Assembly (NCBI GenBank): GCA_052143095.1
Contig: JBKQTR010000096.1
Span: 1 to 5,073 of the forward strand
From: DAHUYF01 sp052143095
GTDB taxonomy: Bacteria; Pseudomonadota; Alphaproteobacteria; ATCC43930; CGMCC-115725
Length of the DNA: 5,073 bases
Direction of reading: 5' to 3'
Notes under the pieces: model-generated
Told to the model about the DNA's origin: nothing
Database searches by the model: none
What the model saw: only the letters and a program-made list of their open reading frames with translations
Shown: piece after piece, positions 1-4,952 of the stretch
Numbering within the stretch: position 1 is the first letter of the stretch
Layout of the letters: each line of letters begins with the position of its first letter
Program-made: the position numbers and the translations under genes

Positions 1-61
1 CGGCAGCGCCGATGCCGCTGCCGGCGCCGGTGATGACGACGGTCGGATGCCGAGCTTCCAT
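1..61 (-). CDS. Short-chain dehydrogenase/reductase (SDR), N-terminal 20 codons only
   Basis: The reverse strand from the ATG at 61-59 reads MEARHPTVVITGAGSGIGAA and runs off the window edge. A short beta strand (TVVI) followed by TGAGSGIG matches the TGxxxGxG dinucleotide-binding motif that opens the Rossmann fold of classical SDR enzymes, which are cytoplasmic NAD(P)(H)-dependent oxidoreductases. The start is supported by a GGGGAGGG ribosome binding site at 79-72, although its spacing of about 11 nt is a little long, and by the normal distance from the N-terminus to the glycine motif. The substrate cannot be told because the catalytic Ser-Tyr-Lys region lies outside the window. The gene is divergent from the lipoprotein gene starting at 192. 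Confidence 0.85.
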   Translation of the reverse strand, partial: MEARHPTVVITGAGSGIGAA

Positions 62-139
62 CGCGATGGTTCCCTCCCCACATTCATCTGGCGCCTGCCG
101 GCGCTTCTTGGGCGGCGATGATCCCGCGCGGCGGCAGGC

Positions 140-177
140 TTGGCAAGAGCGCCAGGCGCGCAATAGCTTTTGGCAAG
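140..177. promoter_or_regulatory. Paired TTGGCAAG direct repeats in a divergent spacer
   Basis: The 130-bp spacer between the divergent SDR and lipoprotein genes carries two exact copies of TTGGCAAG, at 140-147 and 170-177, with starts 30 bp apart (close to three helical turns). The first copy extends to CTTGGCAAG, a near-palindrome with CTTG/CAAG arms. The position just upstream of the lipoprotein ribosome binding site (GGAGG at 180-184) would suit a regulator site. TTGGCA at 140-145 could also be read as a -35 box, but the best -10 match (TAGCTT at 164-169) is weak. An eight-base repeat could arise by chance, so this is tentative. Confidence 0.22.
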
Positions 178-191
178 TCGGAGGCGAGGCG

Positions 192-581
192 ATGCGACCT
201 CACGGTGCGATCCTGACGCTGACGGCGCTGCTGCTTGCGGCTTGCTCGGAGCCCTCCCGGCCGCCGCCGCCCTATTTCGTCATCCCGCCCGGGCCGCCGC
301 CGCAAGCCCAGTCGGAGCCTTCGGATTTCGGCCTGCCCTCGGCGCGGCTGCTGTCGGTCAATCCTTATCCCGAGGTGCAGACCTTCCTGCCGAGCCATCC
401 GGAGGATGTCCAGCGCGGCCCGGCGCCGGTGCCGCGGCCCGGCGGCGCCACCCAGCCCTTCTACGCCGCGCCGACCAATCCCGGCCCGGTTACCGGCTAC
501 GGCCCCGGCGGCATGGCGCAGCCGCCCGGCGCTCCCCCCAACCCGCCCTATCCCGCCGGCGGCATCGGCGGTGTGCGCTAG
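192..581 (+). CDS. Small proline-rich lipoprotein, unknown function
   Basis: This gene encodes a predicted 129-residue lipoprotein. The N-terminus is a lipoprotein signal peptide: a short basic segment (MRPHG), a hydrophobic core (AILTLTALL) and a lipobox LAAC with the acylated cysteine at residue 18. The residue after it is Ser rather than Asp, which in Gram-negative bacteria is compatible with outer-membrane sorting. The mature part, about 112 residues, is rich in proline and glycine with scattered Tyr and Phe, and looks largely unstructured. No known domain is recognised. The ATG at 192 is chosen over an in-frame ATG at 12 because GGAGG at 180-184 lies 7 nt upstream and because only this start exposes the signal peptide; the longer version would also overlap the start of the divergent SDR gene. 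It is monocistronic and converges on the OsmC gene. Its function is unknown; a structural or envelope-associated role is only a guess. Confidence 0.72.
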   Translation: MRPHGAILTLTALLLAACSEPSRPPPPYFVIPPGPPPQAQSEPSDFGLPSARLLSVNPYPEVQTFLPSHPEDVQRGPAPVPRPGGATQPFYAAPTNPGPVTGYGPGGMAQPPGAPPNPPYPAGGIGGVR

Positions 582-587
582 GCGCTG

Positions 588-680
588 AGCCCTCACCCAC
601 CCAGCGCTGGCGCGCTGGGTCCTGTGCCCCTCTCCCGCAAGCGGGAGAGGGTGCCGAGCGCAGCGAGGCGGGTGAGGGCT
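588..680. repeat. Multi-armed palindromic intergenic repeat
   Basis: This 93-bp element lies between the convergent lipoprotein and OsmC genes. An outer 11-bp perfect inverted repeat (588-598 AGCCCTCACCC with 670-680) encloses two hairpins: 600-607/612-619 (CCCAGCGC, 4-base loop) and 628-638/641-651 (CCCTCTCCCGC, 11 bp, two-base AA centre). The remaining 652-669 is less well paired, with GCC/GGC ends. The fold is a clover-like multi-stem structure. The CCCTCTCCCGC...GCGGGAGAGGG core with flanking GGGTGAGGG resembles dispersed intergenic palindromes common in alphaproteobacterial genomes; this is recognised from memory and was not searched. It could act as a two-way transcription barrier, but no T-tract follows either hairpin, so it is not called an intrinsic terminator. 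Confidence 0.8.
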
Positions 681-710
681 GACGGCCGCGTCTGTGGCGC
701 AATCAGCGGC

Positions 711-1115
711 CTACCGCATCACCGTGGTGATCGCGATCCCGCGCTTCAGCGCCCGCGTCACCGGCGTCTTCTCCGCGATCTCTGCGCAGCGCGCGCGCTG
801 TTCCGCGTCGAGCCCCTCCAGCGTCAGCACACGCTCGATCGCGCCGGCCTCGTCGTGCCAACGATAGCTGAGCTGCACCTCGATCGCGCCGAGCTTCCAT
901 TGCTTGCGCTCGGCATACATGCGCAAGGTGATGGCGGTGCAGGCGCCGAGGCTCGACAGCAGCAGGTCGAAAGGCGAGGGGCCGGCATCGCCGCCGCCGG
1001 CGCTGCGGGGCTCGTCGGCGACGAGCGCATGCTCGCCGGCGCGGATATCGGCGGCGTAATGCGTCTCGCCCATCGTCACCGTGGCGCTGGCGATGACCGC
1101 CCCGGCGGCGCTCAC
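711..1115 (-). CDS. OsmC/Ohr-superfamily protein, second cysteine replaced by Thr
   Basis: This encodes a 134-residue protein with the full OsmC pattern. The N-terminal strand and ADE segment (ALVADEP, 30-36) lead to the GPSPFDLLLSSLGACTAIT stretch at about 45-63 on the central helix, with C59 at the peroxidatic position; AEKTPVTRAL at about 114-123 is the second conserved region. OsmC/Ohr enzymes reduce organic hydroperoxides in the cytoplasm using two cysteines. Here the position that is Cys in the classical KxCPV motif is T117, as in many OsmC-like paralogues. C110, seven residues earlier, is the only other cysteine. Peroxidase activity is therefore uncertain. The start is GTG at 1115-1113, inside the end of the LVIVD-repeat gene: the two share GTGA (1112-1115), which indicates translational coupling. 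An internal ATG at codon 15 would remove part of the first strand. The stop is TAG at 713-711. Confidence 0.88.
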   Translation of the reverse strand: MSAAGAVIASATVTMGETHYAADIRAGEHALVADEPRSAGGGDAGPSPFDLLLSSLGACTAITLRMYAERKQWKLGAIEVQLSYRWHDEAGAIERVLTLEGLDAEQRARCAEIAEKTPVTRALKRGIAITTVMR

Positions 1116-2557
1116 GGCGAGGCTCGCTTCCAGTCGGCGATGCGCTTGGCCGCGCCGATCAGCTCGAGGATGTGCATGCCGTTATTGGCGCGGTCGACGA
1201 TGTAGATATAGCCGCGGTCGTCGACCTCGACATTGTTGGTCTGAATCACCTTGGCGCAATGCTCCTTGCCGTCGAGCTTGGCGCAGCGCTGGTCGCCGCG
1301 CGGCGTCACCGCCGGGATGTAATGCGCCGTCTCGCGCGGGTGGTAGGGATCGCGGATGTCGACGACGCGCACGCCGGCGTTGAAATGCGCGAAGAACATG
1401 AGCCGCTGGTAATAGACCGGCGTCATGCTCTCGTTCGAGGAATGCGTGCCGAAGCGGCCGCCGCGCGAGCAGAAATTGCCGCTCACCTCCGGCACCGTCC
1501 AGCTCGACACCACCATCGGCCGCGCCTCGCTGGTGACGTCGACGAACCACACCATCTGGCGCGGCTCCTGGCACTCATTGGCGATCGCCTCGTCGGTGAC
1601 GACGACGAAGTCGCGCACCGGCTGCTGGTCATGGGCGAACTCGGCGATGGACATGCCCAGCACCGGAAAGGCGGTATGCGCGCCGTTGAAGGCGGAGAGG
1701 TCGAGCCGCCCCACCTGCGGATAGAGCAGGTTGGCCGGTGTCGGCTCCTTCGGCCCTTTCAGCAGCTTCTCGCGGTCGACGATCTGCAGGATGCCGTTCT
1801 TGTCGGTGCCGTAGCCGAAATAGACCCGGTTGCCCTTGGGCCCGGTGGAGATCGGCCCGTGCAGCTCGGTCGGCACCGGCGTCACGGTCGAGCCGGGCTC
1901 CTGGCCGACCAGGCCGAAATTGCGGATCAGCACGGGATGCTCGGGATCGCCGAGGTCATAGACCTGCGTCATGCGCCGGACGCGCCAACCCGGCGCGCCG
2001 GAGACGAGATAGGCGATGCCGGTATCGCATTCCCACCAGTTCTTATGCGTGCCGTCGACCCCTTCGATGCGCGCCAGCAGCTCCGGCTTGGCCGGGCTGC
2101 TGACGTCCCAGATCTCATGCGCCGAATTGCCGAAGGTGCGCAGCATGTAGGTCTTCTTGGGATCGCCCTTGGGCAGCGTCTTGCCGTCGCAGACCCGCAC
2201 CATCTGCGCGCCGCCCTGCTCATAGAGCCCGGGCTCGCCGGGGATGTGGTGGAGGTACTTCGGGTGGCGCGGATCCGTGACGTCGACGATCGAGGTGCCG
2301 TTGTCCTCGTGCTTGCCGGTCAGCGGGTTGAGCGGCTTCGGCACCGCGTCGGTGCCGCCGTGATGGCCGATATAGGCGATCCAGCGCCCGTCCTGCTGGT
2401 GGATCGTCGGCTGATAGGCGCTGCGCCCCTGCAGGTCGTTGTAGCCGACCAGCTTCATGTCATCGGCCTCGGGCTTGCTCTGCGCCAACGCCGCGCTCGT
2501 GGCGAGCGCCGCAACCAGCGCCGCCGCACAGAAAATGTTTCTTCTCATGCCGTTCAT
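1112..2557 (-). CDS. Exported LVIVD-repeat protein (predicted beta-propeller)
   Basis: This encodes 481 residues. The first 25 form a Sec signal peptide (RR at 5-6, hydrophobic core, ALA-Q cleavage site at 25/26), so the product should be periplasmic or secreted. The mature chain contains spaced repeats of the LVIVD type, with core I/V-x-D-V followed by DPxxPxxL: near 88-107 (SIVDVTDPRHPKYL), 148-166 (EIWDVSSPAKPELL), 197-215 (QVYDLGDPEHPVLI), 335-354 (VWFVDVTSEARPMVV) and 396-414 (VRVVDIRDPYHP), with weaker ones at about 256-264 and 451-466. Such repeats are thought to build a beta-propeller; the biochemical role of the family is unknown. Six cysteines remain after processing (C123, C177, C329, C363, C425, C434), along with His pairs at 65-66 and 103-104; disulfides or metal sites are possible but unproven. 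GAGGG at 2567-2563 lies 5 nt from the chosen ATG and about 14 nt from the alternative Met4 start, which gives the same signal peptide. The gene is coupled to OsmC downstream. Confidence 0.87.
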   Translation of the reverse strand: MNGMRRNIFCAAALVAALATSAALAQSKPEADDMKLVGYNDLQGRSAYQPTIHQQDGRWIAYIGHHGGTDAVPKPLNPLTGKHEDNGTSIVDVTDPRHPKYLHHIPGEPGLYEQGGAQMVRVCDGKTLPKGDPKKTYMLRTFGNSAHEIWDVSSPAKPELLARIEGVDGTHKNWWECDTGIAYLVSGAPGWRVRRMTQVYDLGDPEHPVLIRNFGLVGQEPGSTVTPVPTELHGPISTGPKGNRVYFGYGTDKNGILQIVDREKLLKGPKEPTPANLLYPQVGRLDLSAFNGAHTAFPVLGMSIAEFAHDQQPVRDFVVVTDEAIANECQEPRQMVWFVDVTSEARPMVVSSWTVPEVSGNFCSRGGRFGTHSSNESMTPVYYQRLMFFAHFNAGVRVVDIRDPYHPRETAHYIPAVTPRGDQRCAKLDGKEHCAKVIQTNNVEVDDRGYIYIVDRANNGMHILELIGAAKRIADWKRASP

Positions 2558-2594
2558 TTCCCCCCTCGCTTTTTTCCGGGCTGCAAAACGTCCC

Positions 2595-2729
2595 TGCGTC
2601 CTTCGAGACGCGGTACTGCGGACCGCTCCTCAGGATGAGGAAGTGATGAGCATGGCACCGACCGACGATGCCCGATTCATCACTTCCTCATCCTGAGGAG
2701 CGCGCGAAGCGCGCGTCTCGAAGGACGCA
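2595..2729. repeat. 135-bp nested palindrome (cross-shaped)
   Basis: Two perfect inverted repeats are nested in the gap between the DUF169 gene stop and the LVIVD-repeat gene start. The outer arms are 18 bp (2595-2612 with 2712-2729; core GTCCTTCGAGACGCG). The inner arms are 26 bp (2624-2649 with 2677-2702; core CTCCTCAGGATGAGG) around a 27-nt loop (2650-2676). Both junctions can also self-pair: GCGGT/ACCGC at 2610-2614/2622-2626, which borrows a few bases of the main arms, and CGCGCG-AAG-CGCGCG at 2701-2715. The whole element can thus fold as a four-armed cross. It resembles dispersed palindromic elements widespread in Bradyrhizobium-like genomes; this is recognised from memory and was not searched. 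It fills almost the entire upstream region of the LVIVD-repeat gene, so any promoter for that gene would have to lie inside or next to it. No clear promoter was seen. Confidence 0.88.
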
Positions 2730-2751
2730 CCATCGCCTTGCCGCCGCCGCC

Positions 2752-3540
2752 TCAGCCATAGCTCTTCGCCATCCCCTCGCCCGGATCGGCGAAGGCGCCG
2801 TAGGGCGGGATGGGATAGCGCAACCCGGCTTTCGACAGGCCTTTCAGCCCCGCCACGGCGCGCGCGAGCTCCTGCGGCGGCAGCGCCATCAGCATCTCGT
2901 CATCGGCGACGCCGCCAAAGCGGCGCTCGGCATAGCACGGGATGGAGAGGCTGACCTCGTGCGTCTTCAGCGCATGGCCCCAGCTGTCGGCGCACGCGCT
3001 CTCGCCGGTGATGGAGAAATCGTAGCGTTTGTAATTCTTCCATTGCAGCCCGTTGATGAACAGGATCATCTGCCCGGGGGTGCCGTAGAACAGCACGATG
3101 TCCGGCGGGTCGAGCCGCGCCGCCCGCAGCGGCGAGGCGACCAGCGCGTGGTAGCGGCCGGACGGCACGCGCGGCATCTGCTGCTGGTGCGCGCGTGCCG
3201 CCTCCTGGTTCTCGAACCAGACGCCGGTCATGCGCTTGCCCGAGAGGTAGTCCTCGCCGGGCGGGTTGAGGCCGATGATGCCGCCGCAATTGCTGTTGGG
3301 CCGAAGATTGTCGTGGACGATGCCGAGGGTGAGCCCGGCGATGCGCGCCTGCGTCACCAGCTGGCAGGTGCTGAACTCGGCGCCCTTCTTTGGCCGGCGC
3401 AGCCCGGCGATGCCGTCGAGCGCCGCCACATCCTCGAACAGCTTCATGCCGATCGGCAGTGTCCTGAGGCGCAGCAGCTCCGTCAGCTCCTGCGCCAGCT
3501 CGCGCAGCGCCTCGGCGCCGGGAATGGCAGTGTCGGTCAT
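2752..3540 (-). CDS. DUF169 (COG2043) family protein, unknown function
   Basis: This encodes 262 residues without signal peptide or membrane segment, so it is presumed cytoplasmic. It matches the DUF169/COG2043 family in the order of its blocks: LRLRTLPIGMKLFE (23-36), KGAEFSTCQLVTQARIAG (52-69), TLGIVHDNL (71-79), SNCGGIIGL (83-91), ADSW (184-187) and IPCYAERRFGG (200-210). There are exactly four cysteines (C59, C85, C183, C202), each inside one of these blocks, which suggests a metal, Fe-S or other cofactor site; this is inference, since no activity is established for the family as far as I know. The start ATG at 3540 has AAGGGGG at 3554-3548, 7 nt upstream. The gene lies 45 bp after the flavoprotein gene on the same strand and may be co-transcribed, but it also has its own candidate promoter and operator. 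The length looks normal and nothing indicates damage. Confidence 0.85.
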   Translation of the reverse strand: MTDTAIPGAEALRELAQELTELLRLRTLPIGMKLFEDVAALDGIAGLRRPKKGAEFSTCQLVTQARIAGLTLGIVHDNLRPNSNCGGIIGLNPPGEDYLSGKRMTGVWFENQEAARAHQQQMPRVPSGRYHALVASPLRAARLDPPDIVLFYGTPGQMILFINGLQWKNYKRYDFSITGESACADSWGHALKTHEVSLSIPCYAERRFGGVADDEMLMALPPQELARAVAGLKGLSKAGLRYPIPPYGAFADPGEGMAKSYG

Positions 3541-3556
3541 GGCGGTACCCCCTTGT

Positions 3557-3589
3557 ATGCTAGCATCCGCTCGGCGCCGGCGCTGTCAA
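3557..3589 (-). promoter_or_regulatory. Candidate promoter with ATGCTAGCAT operator before the DUF169 gene
   Basis: On the minus strand TTGACA (3589-3584), a perfect -35 box, overlaps the TGA stop of the flavoprotein gene. A spacer of 17 nt leads to the perfect 10-bp palindrome ATGCTAGCAT (3566-3557), which sits where a -10 box is expected; the hexamers available there (ATGCTA, or TAGCAT with a 21-nt spacer) are poor matches to TATAAT. Immediately downstream is the AAGGGGG ribosome binding site. A palindrome covering the -10 region is the usual arrangement for a repressor operator. The regulator is not in the window and its family cannot be told. A second GC-rich palindrome, GCGCCGGCGC (3574-3583), lies in the spacer but may be compositional. 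Confidence 0.45.
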
Positions 3590-4809
3590 CCGCCGCGCGC
3601 CGGCGTGCGCACATGCTCCGGGCGGAAGCCCATGCCGACGATCCGCGCCGGGATGCGGCGCAGCGCCGGGAAGCGGCGGATGAGCCGCAGCGGCAGCGGC
3701 AGGCCGAGCGCGCCGCCGCCGGCGAGCACGCGCGAGATGACGCGGTTCTGGATCATCAGCTGCATGCCTTGGGTCAGCCGCGTCGGCAGGGCGCGGCGCC
3801 GCTGCAGCGCGGCCAGCGGCGCCTCCGGTACGGGGCCGCCGCGCTCCAGCCAGGGCAGCAGGATGTTGGCCGCAGCGATCGCGTCCTGGATGGCGAGGTT
3901 GATGCCGACGCCGCCGATCGGCGACATGGCATGCGCGGCATCGCCGATGCAGAGCAGGCCGGGCCGGTACCAGCGCTCGAGCCGGTCGACGGCGACGGTG
4001 AGCAGCTTCACATCGTCCCAGCTGCGCAGCTCCTGGACGCGGTCTCTGAGGGAGGGGGCGAGCGCCGCCACCGCGTCGCGGAACGCCGCGAGCCCCTGGG
4101 CGCGCAGCTCGTCGATGCCGCCCTTGCGAATGATGAAGGCGCATTGCCAGTAATCGCCGCGGTCGAGCATCACCATGATGCGGCCTCCCTCGAAGCGGCC
4201 GAGGCTTTGCCGGGGATCGCCCGGACGTTGCGACAGCCGGAGCCACAGCACGTCCATCGGCGCGCCGAGATCGGTGCCGCCGAGCCCCGCCTCGCGCCGC
4301 ACCGTCGAATGTCGCCCGTCGCAGCCGATGACGAGGTCGGCGCGAATCGTGAGCGTGCCCTCCTTCGTCCGGGCGGTGACGCCGGCGACGCGCTCGCCGT
4401 CCTCGATGAGGCCGGTGGCCTCGCTCTCCATCAGCAGACGGAAGGCGGGATAGCGCCGCGCCTCGGCGGCAAGGAAGTCGAGGAAGTCCCATTGCGGCAT
4501 GAGGACGACGAACTTGCAGCGCGTCGGCAGATGCGAGAAATCCGCCACCGTCAGCGTCTCGGCGCCGATCTGGGCGCCGACCTCGCGCAACTCGTCATGC
4601 GGGCGCTTGAGGAACTCCTCGAGCAGGCCCAGCTCGTGCATCACCTCGAGCGTCGAGGGGTGGATGGTGTCGCCGCGGAAGTCGCGCAGGAAATCGCCAT
4701 GCTTCTCCAGCACGGCGACATCGATGCCGGCGCGCGCCAGCAGCAGGCCCAGCATCATCCCCGCCGGTCCGCCGCCGACGATGCAGCAGCGCGTGCGCAT
4801 GTCTTGCAT
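3586..4809 (-). CDS. FAD-dependent monooxygenase-like oxidoreductase (PHBH/UbiH fold)
   Basis: This encodes a 407-residue flavoprotein with all three signatures of the PHBH-type FAD monooxygenases: the GGGPAG dinucleotide-binding motif at 12-17 after a first beta strand, the DG motif at about 162-168 (GCDGRHS), and the GD motif at about 289-297 (GDAAHAMSP) followed by GGVGINLAIQDA. Enzymes of this fold are cytoplasmic or membrane-peripheral, use NAD(P)H and O2, and hydroxylate or epoxidise aromatic and other unsaturated substrates. The substrate here is unknown; UbiH-like, aromatic-degrading or secondary-metabolite roles are all possible. The length is typical for single-domain members, with a basic C-terminal tail (about 371-407, Arg-rich). 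The ATG at 4809 has AAGGAG at 4823-4818 with 8-nt spacing, better placed than the in-frame Met4. It is probably the first intact gene of a module with DUF169, and the insertion sequence lies about 143 bp upstream in the same orientation. Confidence 0.9.
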   Translation of the reverse strand: MQDMRTRCCIVGGGPAGMMLGLLLARAGIDVAVLEKHGDFLRDFRGDTIHPSTLEVMHELGLLEEFLKRPHDELREVGAQIGAETLTVADFSHLPTRCKFVVLMPQWDFLDFLAAEARRYPAFRLLMESEATGLIEDGERVAGVTARTKEGTLTIRADLVIGCDGRHSTVRREAGLGGTDLGAPMDVLWLRLSQRPGDPRQSLGRFEGGRIMVMLDRGDYWQCAFIIRKGGIDELRAQGLAAFRDAVAALAPSLRDRVQELRSWDDVKLLTVAVDRLERWYRPGLLCIGDAAHAMSPIGGVGINLAIQDAIAAANILLPWLERGGPVPEAPLAALQRRRALPTRLTQGMQLMIQNRVISRVLAGGGALGLPLPLRLIRRFPALRRIPARIVGMGFRPEHVRTPARGG

Positions 4810-4839
4810 GGCTTCCGCTCCTTGTGCCCGCGACCGATC

Positions 4840-4952
4840 CTACATCATCTCCCGCCGGGGCAGGATCGCCTTCAGGGACCGCGAAAGCTGCGTGAAATGC
4901 TCCGAGCCTTGGCGGCCGAGGGGTGCATGCGCATCATCAGTCCGGAGCCTAG
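4840..4952 (-). pseudogene. Possible 3' remnant of a gene cut by the insertion sequence
   Basis: On the minus strand a reading frame enters from the insertion-sequence side and ends at TAG (4842-4840), 30 bp before the flavoprotein start. Its last residues, GSEHFTQLSRSLKAILPRR followed by EMM, look like an amphipathic C-terminal helix, and this spacing is normal for a gene in the same operon. No start codon with a ribosome binding site is present, so if it is real it is only the last 35 or so codons of a longer gene whose front lies beyond the insertion sequence. A MarR-like regulator would fit such an end and such a neighbour, but the fragment is too short to identify. Another frame here is also open for about 25 codons, so chance is a serious alternative. 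Confidence 0.3.

Noticed and set aside
12..191. A 60-codon N-terminal extension of the lipoprotein gene from the ATG at 12
   Set aside because: It would bury the signal peptide, overlap the SDR start, and lacks the good ribosome binding site seen before the ATG at 192.
84..596. A 170-codon open frame on the minus strand opposite the lipoprotein gene
   Set aside because: The product is Arg/Gly-rich without motifs, and it begins in the repeat element; typical shadow frame.
600..651. Intrinsic terminator made of the two hairpins
   Set aside because: Neither strand has a T-tract after the stems, so a rho-independent terminator is not supported; it is recorded as a repeat instead.
2570..2590. 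T-run and TTTT near the LVIVD-repeat start as a terminator or promoter
   Set aside because: The runs are short, not directly attached to the stem, and no -35/-10 pair with sensible spacing was found.
1172..2638. A 488-codon open frame on the plus strand opposite the LVIVD-repeat gene
   Set aside because: The product is His/Arg/Ala/Val-rich without domains, mirrors the codon pattern of the opposite strand, and ends within the 2595-2729 repeat.
588..2729. CRISPR-like or paired-repeat system formed by the two palindromic elements
   Set aside because: The two elements differ in sequence, occur once each in the window, and have no regular spacers or nearby cas-like genes.
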